The translations under genes and the position numbers were made by a program. The notes under the pieces are model-generated. The model saw nothing but the letters and a program-made list of their open reading frames with translations. It was not told where the DNA came from and did no database searches. A DNA stretch of 60,673 bases from a virus: positions 1 to 60,673 of IMG/VR virus record IMGVR_UViG_3300036985_000346. One strand, 5' to 3'. Positions 1-7,976 of this stretch are shown here, piece by piece. How positions within the stretch are numbered: position 1 is the stretch's first letter; every line of letters starts with the position of its first letter.

Positions 1-127
1 ACTTAAACTCAATCTTGGCATAGCACGCATGGTGTTTTTCGCCCATCTTGCAGCGCTGCTTGGCCTTGTAGTAACTAGTTCGTGTCCTTGCAAGCGCTGG
101 ATCGTTTTTCACTCCAGTACCTTTGCG
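1..127. repeat. 127-bp exact direct repeat, left copy
   Basis: Identical to 33179-33305. The first mismatch is at base 128 (C here, T at 33306), and further substitutions follow at once. The repeat lies inside the HNH gene. A perfect repeat of exactly 127 bp at a contig start is what a k=127 de Bruijn graph node would leave. Confidence 0.9.
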
Positions 128-286
128 CGGGTGATCGCGACCATCAAACCGCATTCGGTTATGGCATGGTTTGCAAATCGGGGGTTTACCCTGACTTAGA
201 ACTCTTGCGATGACATCTGACCGAACCATCCGTTTTTCTCCGCAGTTTGGACACTGCACTTCATGTTTCACATTTCCATTTGGCAT
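1..286 (-). CDS. HNH/AP2-type homing endonuclease, copy A, cut at the window edge
   Basis: Only the N-terminal 95 residues are in the window; the 3' end lies off the left edge, and in a circular map it would be 32997-33178. The visible part starts with a CPNCGEK zinc-ribbon motif, a second CKPCHN pair, and the start of the YYKAKQRC segment. It differs from the complete copy at 32997-33464 by mostly silent changes. It is probably a free-standing homing endonuclease that nicks or cuts phage DNA and spreads among relatives. The gene follows the conserved gene at 328-612 on the leftward late transcript. Confidence 0.75.
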   Translation of the reverse strand, partial: MPNGNVKHEVQCPNCGEKRMVRSDVIARVLSQGKPPICKPCHNRMRFDGRDHPRKGTGVKNDPALARTRTSYYKAKQRCKMGEKHHACYAKIEFK

Positions 287-327
287 ACATTGCTCCTTTG
301 TTGCATTGTATTACCATTTGGGATTAT

Positions 328-612
328 TTACCACTTCACGCGATTACTCCAGTACGCTGCGCTCATTTTGCCTTTGGCAATATTCTCAGCGTGTCTGGCC
401 TTGAATGATTCTCGACGAGTCTTTTCTGCTTTGGACTCGCCTTCCTTCTTTGGAGACCCAGACACGCCCTGCTGACCAAAGCGAATTGTCTTCACTTGGT
501 CACCAGCCTTGGCCACGACAACGTGGCTTTTGGTCGGATGCGATGGCGTGCGCTTTGGCTTGTTATAGCCTTCCACACCAACGCGAGCGAGTCTTGAGTC
601 TTTGGTGGCCAT
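328..612 (-). CDS. Conserved basic virion-region protein, 94 aa
   Basis: A small lysine/arginine-rich protein with the segments KRTPSHPTKSHVVVAK and GQQGVSGSPKKEGESKA, ending in KGKMSAAYW. The same protein in copy B (33506-33790) differs at only a few residues. I recall similar proteins in many environmental podoviruses beside head genes but know of no assigned function. It sits between the head/fibre genes and the HNH gene in the late operon. Its strong conservation beside a homing endonuclease may reflect co-conversion during homing. Confidence 0.7.
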   Translation of the reverse strand: MATKDSRLARVGVEGYNKPKRTPSHPTKSHVVVAKAGDQVKTIRFGQQGVSGSPKKEGESKAEKTRRESFKARHAENIAKGKMSAAYWSNRVKW

Positions 613-614
613 AA

Positions 615-1808
615 TCAGAAGATAGCTTGCAAGCTGTAGTATTCCAATTGAACCAGCTCATTTGCAGTTGTTGGTTGAGCAGTGATTGCAAATGTTTGGT
701 CAACATTGGTGTTAACACTTAGTGTCAAGACAGTACCTGTTGATGCTCCGTGGCCAGTTGCGCCAACTGCACTTGAGACAATTTGCGAGCCGCCACGATT
801 AACAATCTCTTTTTGAACAGATACGCTTGCAACGTTGGCTGCGGCCAATGTAAAGACTGCACTACCACCAAAAGTCATATTCAGATTCTTGGCGTTGGCA
901 CTGTTGGTCAAGCTGAAAAGTGCATTGATTTCTATCTGTCCACCAGTTCCGACTGACCAGCCTGGCACAGTGACAGATGCCAAAGTGACTGCTGTGTTGG
1001 CCACTGCGACCACTGCGGTGCCGTACCAGACCAAGGCAGTTTGTGTGCCTGACTGTGTGCCGCTTGTGGTGATGGCTGCACCGCCTGCGGACGCAGACAC
1101 GGTGAAGGTGTTTGGTGACAACACGGTTTTGACGTAGTAGGTCGTGTTGATGGCCAAGCCAGTTGGCAATGCTCCACTGGTTGTAAAGCGAATTGTGTCG
1201 TTGACAGACAGACCATGATCTGTCCATGTCACCACGCCAGGCGCTGCGATGGTGATCGTGACTGTGGAGCTTTTGTAAGCCAGATCGATTGTGACTGCTG
1301 TTCCTGTGGTGTCAGTGTCCAATGCTGTGACTGGATACAGACCGGTCACTCCTGTGCCGCCACTCCATGTCACATAAACATTTTCATTGACTGCCACGGC
1401 TGCTGTGAGGCCATGAGCGCCAGCACTGTTCAGACGAACTTTGCCTGCGTTGTTGTTGTAGGTCAATGTCACGAATGTGCCAGCAGGCTCGACAAGTCCG
1501 ATTGGGCCTTTGTTCTCAATCAGCAATTGAGGGAAGCTGCGCAGTTGAGGCTGTGCGCCAATGCTGTACTCGACAGTGGCATTGCGGTTGTCAATGCGGA
1601 TTGTGCGGTCTTCAGTATAGGGGCCGAATGTCTGGGCAGTGTTGAACAGCGTTCCAATGGTGGAATAGTTCCACGGCTGTGCGCTTGTGGCCACAGATTG
1701 CAACAGAACGGTAGTCGACTCGTTGCCGGTGTTACCGATGCTGATGTACTCGCCAACAGGCAGGATCACATCGACTTGGTTTTGGGTCAGGCTTGGCTGG
1801 ATAAACAT
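615..1808 (-). CDS. Putative virion surface or fibre protein, 397 aa, copy A only
   Basis: Rich in Ser, Thr, Gly, Ala and Val, with few charged residues, as expected for a beta-structured virion protein. A segment near residues 180-250 (HGLSVNDTIRFTT, then ALPTGLAINTTYYVK) resembles repeat units common in phage fibre and decoration proteins. It has no signal peptide or membrane segment. Copy B carries an unrelated 97-residue structural-looking gene at the same place (33790-34083), so this is a variable slot between two conserved genes. Function is inferred from position and composition only. Confidence 0.55.
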   Translation of the reverse strand: MFIQPSLTQNQVDVILPVGEYISIGNTGNESTTVLLQSVATSAQPWNYSTIGTLFNTAQTFGPYTEDRTIRIDNRNATVEYSIGAQPQLRSFPQLLIENKGPIGLVEPAGTFVTLTYNNNAGKVRLNSAGAHGLTAAVAVNENVYVTWSGGTGVTGLYPVTALDTDTTGTAVTIDLAYKSSTVTITIAAPGVVTWTDHGLSVNDTIRFTTSGALPTGLAINTTYYVKTVLSPNTFTVSASAGGAAITTSGTQSGTQTALVWYGTAVVAVANTAVTLASVTVPGWSVGTGGQIEINALFSLTNSANAKNLNMTFGGSAVFTLAAANVASVSVQKEIVNRGGSQIVSSAVGATGHGASTGTVLTLSVNTNVDQTFAITAQPTTANELVQLEYYSLQAIF

Positions 1809-1826
1809 GGTGGTGGCTCCTAAAAG

Positions 1827-2282
1827 TTAAGCGATGCGATACCACGAATTTGTGGCTTGATAGAAACGCATGGTGAAGAATGCATTGGCTGCCAATGTCG
1901 TTGGTGCACCGTATGCATTGGATGCACCATTGAGCGCCAGCGTGAAGCTGGTGATGATCTGGGTGGTTGTCACCAGAACCTGAGTGCCATCAGGCACGCC
2001 AGTGTTCAATGGCAGGGTGATCGTGCCAGCGGCCAATGTGCCAGCAGGCTGGATGATCATCCATTGTTGTTCACTGACTGGCGTAGGAACCGTGACATTG
2101 AAGCCAGTGCCTGGTGTGTACAAGTTGGTGGCCACGGTTGGTGCCGCGAATGTAGCTTGGAAGTATTGCAGCAATGCGCTGACCGACATTTTCCGAGCAT
2201 CGCCATTGTTCTGGTCGTAGACTGGAATCTGGTTTGCACCAGAGACTTGGCTGATGCTTGAGAGTTGGTTGATTTGTGGCAT
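1827..2282 (-). CDS. Conserved structural protein, 151 aa
   Basis: It begins with a short helical stretch (INQLSSISQVSG) followed by a beta-rich domain with LYTPGTGF and SEQQWMIIQPAGTL. Copy B has a close homologue (34100-34555) that keeps both motifs and the C-terminal FYQATNSWYRIA. The gene lies directly downstream of the gp4-like gene in the late operon. A minor head, head-fibre or tail-associated protein is likely, but the exact role is unknown. Confidence 0.6.
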   Translation of the reverse strand: MPQINQLSSISQVSGANQIPVYDQNNGDARKMSVSALLQYFQATFAAPTVATNLYTPGTGFNVTVPTPVSEQQWMIIQPAGTLAAGTITLPLNTGVPDGTQVLVTTTQIITSFTLALNGASNAYGAPTTLAANAFFTMRFYQATNSWYRIA

Positions 2283-2294
2283 GTTGTTGATTCC

Positions 2295-2777
2295 TCAGTT
2301 GTATTCGAGTGGACCGTCTTGACCGGCCAAGACTGGATCGTAGGGGCGCTGCAAGAATGGGTCGTCGTAGACGCGCCAAGGCTTGTTGCCTGCACCGCTT
2401 GGCATAGTGCCAGGCATCTGTTGCTCCATTGGCATGGCCGCACGCGACAGCAGGGTGTTGTAAGACTCTTTGGCCGTGGCCTTGGTGTCTGGCATAACCT
2501 GCTTGCCATAACTGGGTGCCAGTTTGATGGCCAAGTTTGTGTAGATGGCCTCGTTGGAGCTGTCTGGCACGTTGGTCTGCTCGTCAAGAACGCTGTCTTG
2601 AGGGCTTGATGGCAGTGGATAGCCCAAGCGAATGCCAAGCGCGTTCCATGCTGCGATCATGGTATCGAGCCTGCGCAGTGCGGATTGCAACTGCTCAGGT
2701 GTCAGATCAAAAACATAGGATGCAAGGCCAATTTCCTCGAAGGCCTGTCCGATAAATTGGCGCTTTGTCCATCCCAT
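2295..2777 (-). CDS. P22 gp4-like head-tail adaptor / tail accessory factor
   Basis: 160 residues, against 166 in P22 gp4. It shares the family pattern: an N-terminal helix (FIGQAFEEIGLASYVFD), LQSALRRLDTMIAAWNALGI, then NLAIKLAPSYGKQ and a proline/glycine-rich tail. In P22, gp4 binds below the portal ring, closes the head after packaging and is the platform for gp10. Copy B has a near-identical homologue. Recognition is by remembered family pattern, not a search. Confidence 0.8.
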   Translation of the reverse strand: MGWTKRQFIGQAFEEIGLASYVFDLTPEQLQSALRRLDTMIAAWNALGIRLGYPLPSSPQDSVLDEQTNVPDSSNEAIYTNLAIKLAPSYGKQVMPDTKATAKESYNTLLSRAAMPMEQQMPGTMPSGAGNKPWRVYDDPFLQRPYDPVLAGQDGPLEYN

Positions 2778-2778
2778 G

Positions 2779-3213
2779 TCATTCTCCTGTGTTCTCAGAC
2801 AATCTGTCTTGGATCAATTGTCCCAGTTTTTTGTCTTTTGTGCGACCATCAAATCGAATTCCTAATTCGGTGGCCTTGGCCTCAAGTTCTTCGCGGGTTG
2901 GACCTGCGTCCTCATCGATAGGCTCAGGAGCTGGCGCTGGCTCGGCCTTGACCTGCTCACGCCAGTCGAGTGGCTTGGCTGGCTTTTTCTTTTTGACAAG
3001 CTTGATTGCCCACTTTGGTTTTGGCTTTTTGAAGCCATCAGCATTGGCTCCTGCGGCTTCTATGGCCTCAGCTGACGATGTAAACCAGCCTGCTTCCAGT
3101 TTTGCGTCGAGTTCTTCTTGCGTCTGCACGCTGTCAAAATTGTATGTGCCACCGCCTGGCTTGCGTTGCTGGCCTGGGCTTTTGTAGATCATTGCTGGGA
3201 ATGATGTGCTCAT
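2779..3213 (-). CDS. Hypothetical protein with C-terminal SAP/HeH-like motif, 144 aa
   Basis: The N-terminal half has a lysine/proline-rich linker. The last 35 residues (TREELEAKATELGIRFD, then GRTKDKKLGQLIQDRL) look like a helix-extended-helix or SAP-like fold, often used for nucleic-acid or protein contact. The start overlaps the stop of the upstream 57-residue gene as ATGA. In copy B the N-terminus is replaced while the C-terminal motif is kept, which points to the motif as the functional core. Confidence 0.55.
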   Translation of the reverse strand: MSTSFPAMIYKSPGQQRKPGGGTYNFDSVQTQEELDAKLEAGWFTSSAEAIEAAGANADGFKKPKPKWAIKLVKKKKPAKPLDWREQVKAEPAPAPEPIDEDAGPTREELEAKATELGIRFDGRTKDKKLGQLIQDRLSENTGE

Positions 3214-3383
3214 TTTTTGGCTTTCATGGGCTTGGCTGTCTTGGCTGCTGCTTTGAAGTCTGCGGCTGTGGGTGCACCTTTTGCACCGACTTTGCGCATA
3301 CGCTCTGGGGTTTTGCCTGCTGCCTTCTGTGCCGCAATGCGTTCACGTTTAGCGTGAATGTTGGCGTATAGACCGGCCTTCAC
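3210..3383 (-). CDS. Small basic conserved protein, 57 aa, GTG start
   Basis: Contains GLYANIHAKRERIAAQKAAG and a tail of alternating Ala and Lys. The GTG start overlaps the stop of the upstream gene (GTGA), and the stop overlaps the next start (ATGA). Copy B keeps the protein but with an ATG start (35345-35521). I recall this short GLYANIHAKR family in many marine and freshwater phages without known function; a DNA-contacting head protein is possible. Confidence 0.65.
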   Translation of the reverse strand: MKAGLYANIHAKRERIAAQKAAGKTPERMRKVGAKGAPTAADFKAAAKTAKPMKAKK

Positions 3384-3559
3384 TTCTTGGCCTTCATGGA
3401 CTTTGCTGGCGCTTTGCTGGGTTTGCCAGCGGCCTTGGCTGCCTTGCGTGCGGTGGTCAGTGCCACGGCCACGGCTTGCTTTTGAGGCATGCCAGATTTC
3501 ATCTCTTTGGAGATGTTCTTGCTGATAGATTTCTGAGAATAACCTTTTGTCAACGGCAT
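3380..3559 (-). CDS. Small basic protein, DUF6496-like, 59 aa
   Basis: MPLTKGYSQKSISKNISKEM followed by MPQKQAVAVAL fits the small phage family of the form MPLKKG...SKNI...KSG.P.KQAVAIAL. The C-terminal third is Lys/Ala/Pro-rich. It is the first gene after the coat terminator and is translationally coupled to the next gene. The copy B homologue is 35518-35688. Function unknown; a nucleic-acid-binding head component is plausible. Confidence 0.65.
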   Translation of the reverse strand: MPLTKGYSQKSISKNISKEMKSGMPQKQAVAVALTTARKAAKAAGKPSKAPAKSMKAKK

Positions 3560-3573
3560 GATGCGCTCCTTGG

Positions 3574-3605
3574 AATGAAGAAAGAAGAAGGGGCCGAAGC
3601 CCCTT
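3574..3605 (-). terminator. Rho-independent terminator after the coat gene
   Basis: Read leftward, the RNA has a 7-bp stem AAGGGGC / GCCCCTT with a TTCG tetraloop (plus-strand 3588-3605) followed by a T-rich tract. It lies just past the coat stop at 3621. Copy B has the same design with a different stem sequence. Confidence 0.85.
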
Positions 3606-3620
3606 CCCCCCTAGATCAGC

Positions 3621-4895
3621 TTAGGGCTGATTGAACAACAAGATGCCAGACATTTCAGGCTGCTTGTTGACCACACCAAACAGTGTGTCCAAGCGATACT
3701 TGATTGTCATGCTATCGATGTCGTAGAACTTCTGCATCACCAACTCAACACCTTGGTCGGTGGTAGCACGCATCACTGCGGTGCCAGCATCGGATGGGAC
3801 TGCGTAGCGGCCAGGCAAGATTTCCAAGGCATCACGTTGCCAGAACACGTTGATGTTCGAGGCAGCGGTGTTGAGCCAGTTGATGTTGGCAGATGCAGAA
3901 GGAGTCACGATACAGTTCTTGTATTGTGCAGATGCATCGCTTGCAACTTGGTTGGAGATGATGCCAGGGCTGATCACCATTTGTGTGCCGTTGGTGATGC
4001 TGATGACACGGAATGTCTTCAACTGACCAGTGGACTGCTTGGTGATGTGGTGCACTGCAACCACGCCATCGATCGTGAAGCAATCACCAACAGCCACGCC
4101 AACAGTATTGGACACTGTGACGGTCTGATAGCGGTTGTCAACGTTGATCTGGCCACCGACAGAAGTCGAAGTAGCTTGAGGAACGAGGTAGTTGTTGGCA
4201 GAGTTCTGTGTGTCGATGGTAGTTGTACCACCAGCAGCAGCAGCGATGCGGTTTGCGTAGTCGAACTTGTAAGTGTCGAAGCCTGCAACCATGCCGACGA
4301 AGCTGCGCTCGTATGCACGATCAGACTTAGCATTGCCGAATGAACGGCTTGCTTGTGACAAGTTACCGGCCAGACCGTTGTAGTCGCGGCTGGACAAGCC
4401 CAAGAAGCGCTCATAGTCAGGCACGCCTTGCTCGTTCATGATGCTGTCGCACAAGGCCACATCATCATAGTCACCGGCAGCAGTAGAGACTGGAACAACC
4501 AAAGTGCCTTGAGCAGCTGCGGTGTTCATGATCGCCACGTTGATGTCGGATGCGAGCTTTTGCTTGGCTGACTCGCCCAAACGACCTTCTTGCAATGCGT
4601 CACGCAAGTCAAGAGTGGTCATGGTCCAAGGCACAGTCTTGCTGAAGCCAATGGTGGAGGGCACAGACAACTGAGTCATGTTCTGGTAAGAACCAGCGAT
4701 GGTCGTGCCAGGAGTGCTATTGATGGATTGTGCCATGTAAGGCATTGGACGCCAGATGACGTTGTTGGTACGTGCCATTTCGGTCTGGTCTGTGTTGTAG
4801 ACCGAGACGTGACGTGACAAGACCAGCAAGTCTTGGAAACCTTCGAGGATGTCTTCAAACGCTACGCGTTCTTCTTTGGAAAAGCTATTGGCCAT
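3621..4895 (-). CDS. Major capsid protein, P22 coat (gp5)-like
   Basis: 424 residues against 430 in P22 coat. The inserted-domain region (residues about 236-290) reads GGQINVDNRYQTVTVSNT with VGDCFTIDGV, matching the P22 pattern VDNRFATVTLSATTGM with a KISFAGV strand. The C-terminal part keeps NVFWQRDALEILPGRYAVP. A good RBS (AGGAG) lies 8 bases before ATG. The gene follows scaffold and ends at a strong terminator, as expected for the most highly made head protein. It would form the icosahedral shell with HK97-fold subunits. Confidence 0.88.
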   Translation of the reverse strand: MANSFSKEERVAFEDILEGFQDLLVLSRHVSVYNTDQTEMARTNNVIWRPMPYMAQSINSTPGTTIAGSYQNMTQLSVPSTIGFSKTVPWTMTTLDLRDALQEGRLGESAKQKLASDINVAIMNTAAAQGTLVVPVSTAAGDYDDVALCDSIMNEQGVPDYERFLGLSSRDYNGLAGNLSQASRSFGNAKSDRAYERSFVGMVAGFDTYKFDYANRIAAAAGGTTTIDTQNSANNYLVPQATSTSVGGQINVDNRYQTVTVSNTVGVAVGDCFTIDGVVAVHHITKQSTGQLKTFRVISITNGTQMVISPGIISNQVASDASAQYKNCIVTPSASANINWLNTAASNINVFWQRDALEILPGRYAVPSDAGTAVMRATTDQGVELVMQKFYDIDSMTIKYRLDTLFGVVNKQPEMSGILLFNQP

Positions 4896-4920
4896 GATGG
4901 GCTCCTAAATTAAAAAACTG

Positions 4921-5814
4921 TCATTTGGAAGCTGATCGCTTCTGCTGCTTGTACTGGATGACTTTCGTCATGTTTCCAGTGCGAGCCGCTTCTTCTCTCA
5001 GCCGTTCAAGGGTTGAGTCCACCGCCCCAGATACTCGGCCAGTTCCTGACACGATTCTCTCGGGTGGCGGGGCTGCCTTGCGATTGGTAACTTTCAATTC
5101 TTTCTCCAGTTTCGCTACCGCAAAGGCAAACTTTACGGGGTCTTTAATGTCGGACAGCTCTTTTGCCTTCTTCGGATTCTTACCGAGTGCGTAGATGACG
5201 AGCGCAGGATTATCTGCACCTTGGAGCACCACGCCTTGCTGGGTGATGTTGAACAACTCTTGGGCCACGGCCTCAGCGTCTTCAAAATCTTTGACTCTCA
5301 GCTCGGCTTTCGCCTTGCCATAGCCATCCAGTTTGGCTTGCCATGCTTTTTGCTGATTCATAACTTCAGCTTCTTGCGCGGCTGCGGCTTCATCGGCTTT
5401 TCGCTTGCGCTCAAACCAATCGGCCAGTGCTGCCTCGAATTTGTCAGCGTCATAGTCGTGTTCTTCAAGACTTGGCTTCTTGCCCAGCACGACCGGCTTG
5501 GTCTCAGTCTGTGCGGTGCTTTGCAGCTTGCCTTGCAGTTCACGGTTTTGCCGTTGCAATTCTCTGTTCGTCTTACGCAGCTCGCGTACCCATTCAGGCG
5601 CGTGAGTCTGTTCTTCGGGAGGTGGCGCTTCCTCACCAATGGATACGATCACCTCGTCGCTGTCGCCTTCGCCATCTTCGGTGTTCTGGTCTTCGCCCTG
5701 GTCATCGATGGATTGTTGCTCATCGGTGGTTTGCTCAGTGCTTTGGCCTTCGTCCTCAATGACGATGGTGTCATCGTCTTGGTTTTCTTCTCCTGATACT
5801 GCCTTTGTGTTCAT
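4921..5814 (-). CDS. Scaffolding protein
   Basis: 297 residues, near the 303 of P22 gp8. The first 70 residues are very acidic (runs of D, E and Q), the middle is a long charged coiled coil (ELRKTNRELQRQNRELQ, then KRKADEAAAAQEAEV), and the C-terminus is basic (YKQQKRSASK), like the coat-binding helix-turn-helix of P22 scaffold. It lies between portal and coat as in P22. Copy B is almost identical except in the acidic N-terminal stretch. It is expected to guide procapsid assembly and then exit. Confidence 0.82.
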   Translation of the reverse strand: MNTKAVSGEENQDDDTIVIEDEGQSTEQTTDEQQSIDDQGEDQNTEDGEGDSDEVIVSIGEEAPPPEEQTHAPEWVRELRKTNRELQRQNRELQGKLQSTAQTETKPVVLGKKPSLEEHDYDADKFEAALADWFERKRKADEAAAAQEAEVMNQQKAWQAKLDGYGKAKAELRVKDFEDAEAVAQELFNITQQGVVLQGADNPALVIYALGKNPKKAKELSDIKDPVKFAFAVAKLEKELKVTNRKAAPPPERIVSGTGRVSGAVDSTLERLREEAARTGNMTKVIQYKQQKRSASK

Positions 5815-5888
5815 CTTCTGACCCCATCAAACTCACCCATTAGAACGGCTGGGTGGATGCCGTTTATCACATTCTCGCGCTTTTTCAT
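5811..5888 (-). CDS. 25-residue conserved microprotein between portal and scaffold
   Basis: The ATG directly follows the portal TGA and the TGA overlaps the scaffold ATG (ATGA). The peptide starts MKKRENVINGIHPAVLMGEF and ends DGVRR. Copy B encodes the same peptide with one change (Arg to Ser at position 4). The perfect fit between two stop/start junctions, conserved in both genomes, supports a real gene or a translational-coupling leader for scaffold. No strong RBS is visible, so translation would rely on reinitiation after portal. Confidence 0.5.
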   Translation of the reverse strand: MKKRENVINGIHPAVLMGEFDGVRR

Positions 5889-7949
5889 TCATCTGACAAC
5901 AGGCTGAATAATCTGGCCTTGCAAAATTTCTTGCACTGCCTCGGCATTTGTGAGCGCCATGTTCTGTGCGGTCTCATCGACCTTGCCCAGCGTCTCCAGC
6001 GTTTGAGCGCGTTTGAGTTCTGCGCTGGCCACGGTTTCGACGGTGTCGGCTCTGGCTTTGGCTGCTTTGGCAGTTGCTTCCTCGGCTGCGGCTTGCAGGT
6101 ACATGGCATTCGGGTCTTGTGGCTTGCCCTGCATCTCGGCCATGAGTTCTTCGGCTTCCATGTCGGTCGGCTTGACCACGCCCATGCGCAGGAGCTTCTT
6201 GCGGAAGTAGGCATTGGCATCGCTGATGCCCTCGCCTTCCATGTTCATCATGGCCATTGCCGTGATCACTTGAGCTGTTTCTGGGTCTTGCGTGATCTGG
6301 AGCATGCCGGTCAGAGCGCGAACAGTTGCCTGGCGCTTGGTGCTGCTTGATGGTCCAACATCTGCAATCACATCGAAGGCCGCACTTCCCAGATCATTTT
6401 CCATAACCACCGCACCAGTTTCCTGATCAATGGATGGCTTCATCAACTCAACCATGCCAGCCTCACCAGTTGGCGCGATGGTCTTCATCTTGCGCTTGTC
6501 TTCGGTGTAGATGTCGCGTGCCATCGAGAGCCAGATTTCACCGCATCGCTTCATGCCCTTGGCAAAGTTGCTCATGTAGATGAAGGCTTGGCCATCGACT
6601 CGGGCCTGAATCATCTCCACGGCCTTGCCTGAGATGTTGCTCACCATCTTGTCTGCGCCAGCTGGATTGCCCAAAATGTCCTGCATGTCGGTTTCGGTGA
6701 TCTGCAAGAGCGCAGCCATTGCCGGTGGAATGGCTGCCGATCTGGTGTAGGCCACAGGACCGCTGACTGCCTGGTTGCCGTTCTGGTCTGTGATCGGGTT
6801 GATCAGCAGATACGGATAGTCTTTGAGGTTGTCCTCGGCCCACATGACTTGATGGCCAGCGACCTGCTCAGGCGTGAGGATTGGCTTCTCAACCGACGAC
6901 AAGGCGCTGATCTCGCCCAGCTTGGACAGCTGCATGTTTTTGAGGCGCTGGGCATCCTTGGCCAGACGCACATGGCCCATGCATCGCTCGACGTTGTCGA
7001 CAAACCAGCGTTTTCCGTAGACGACCACGATCGGGATGCACTTGCCTGCGATGTAGCCTGCGTCTTCGAGAACCTTGCCGCCCGACATAATGTACTTGTG
7101 CACGCGCTTGGTCTTGACCTTGCGCTGGCGCACTTCGATTGTGCCGATGGCTGCCAAAGTTTCCTCAAGCATTTCATCTTTATCGAAGTCTTCTTTTGTG
7201 TAGCGTTCTTCCTCGCCTGTAATAGTCTGGAAGATGCGAATGGTCTCGGTCTTTTCCTCGACCTTGTAGTACTCGGCCACATAAACCACATCGGGTGTGC
7301 ACCAGTCAAACTCGTACTGGTGGATGATCTTTGGCCAGCTTGCTGGGTCATCGCCCCAAGTGTCTTTGTAGGCCTGTTGCGTCATCGATGTGACGACAAA
7401 GCAGAATCTGGCATCGGACTTGTCTTGGCGCTTGGCCTGCAAGTCAAAGAACACCGAGCTGTCAGCGTCAAAGATCGGCTCGATGCGAATGCGCTGACGA
7501 TCGTCTTCTGGGTCTTCCTCGTTTTCGTAGACTGTGCGCAAGCGCCAGGCACCGATGCCGCCACCGACCGCTTCCTCGAAGGCGTTGTCGTAGGCTTCAT
7601 CGGCCACGGATGCCTGCTCGTCTGCTCGGTAGAGGCCATCGCAGACCTCGGCCAGCTTGTCGTTCTCAGCGCCATCTTTGGAGACAAAGTCCACCGTGAT
7701 GCGGTTGTTTCGATATTCGTTGACCACTCGGATCACGGCCAGCATGATCTTGTTGACCTCGAACTTGGGTTTGTTCTCGTACTGGTCCCAGAGTGGGCCT
7801 TCCCACTGGCTGCCTGCTAGGGAGTAGAAGCGTCTGTCTTGCAGGCATTGCAAGCGCTCGTCACGCAGTGCGCTTTGCACATCATCGAATTGCGCGAGGG
7901 CTTCGTCGTGCAGATTCGCAAGGCGTTGATCGTTTGAGAGTCGGGCCAT
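5889..7949 (-). CDS. Portal protein, P22 gp1-like
   Basis: 686 residues against 725 in P22 gp1. The N-terminal part has the family stretch RRFYSLAGSQWEG and VVNEYRNNRITVDF. It continues with a long mixed wing/stem region and ends in a helical barrel-like tail (KAAKARADTVETVASAELKR). It would form the dodecameric DNA channel and docking site for terminase and the gp4-like factor. It lies directly between large terminase and scaffold. Copy B is nearly identical. Confidence 0.87.
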   Translation of the reverse strand: MARLSNDQRLANLHDEALAQFDDVQSALRDERLQCLQDRRFYSLAGSQWEGPLWDQYENKPKFEVNKIMLAVIRVVNEYRNNRITVDFVSKDGAENDKLAEVCDGLYRADEQASVADEAYDNAFEEAVGGGIGAWRLRTVYENEEDPEDDRQRIRIEPIFDADSSVFFDLQAKRQDKSDARFCFVVTSMTQQAYKDTWGDDPASWPKIIHQYEFDWCTPDVVYVAEYYKVEEKTETIRIFQTITGEEERYTKEDFDKDEMLEETLAAIGTIEVRQRKVKTKRVHKYIMSGGKVLEDAGYIAGKCIPIVVVYGKRWFVDNVERCMGHVRLAKDAQRLKNMQLSKLGEISALSSVEKPILTPEQVAGHQVMWAEDNLKDYPYLLINPITDQNGNQAVSGPVAYTRSAAIPPAMAALLQITETDMQDILGNPAGADKMVSNISGKAVEMIQARVDGQAFIYMSNFAKGMKRCGEIWLSMARDIYTEDKRKMKTIAPTGEAGMVELMKPSIDQETGAVVMENDLGSAAFDVIADVGPSSSTKRQATVRALTGMLQITQDPETAQVITAMAMMNMEGEGISDANAYFRKKLLRMGVVKPTDMEAEELMAEMQGKPQDPNAMYLQAAAEEATAKAAKARADTVETVASAELKRAQTLETLGKVDETAQNMALTNAEAVQEILQGQIIQPVVR

Positions 7950-7976
7950 GTTATATCCTCATTTTGTGTGATTTTC

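Noticed and set aside
1215-1823. Rightward 202-codon open frame opposite the 397-aa virion protein
   Set aside because: Cys-rich, irregular composition, no RBS and no homologue in copy B; a shadow of the leftward gene.
6849-7820. Long open frame of 323 codons on the strand opposite to the portal gene
   Set aside because: It lies wholly within the portal coding sequence, has no RBS, and has low-complexity composition typical of antisense shadow frames in GC-rich coding DNA. Many similar antisense frames occur over other conserved genes.
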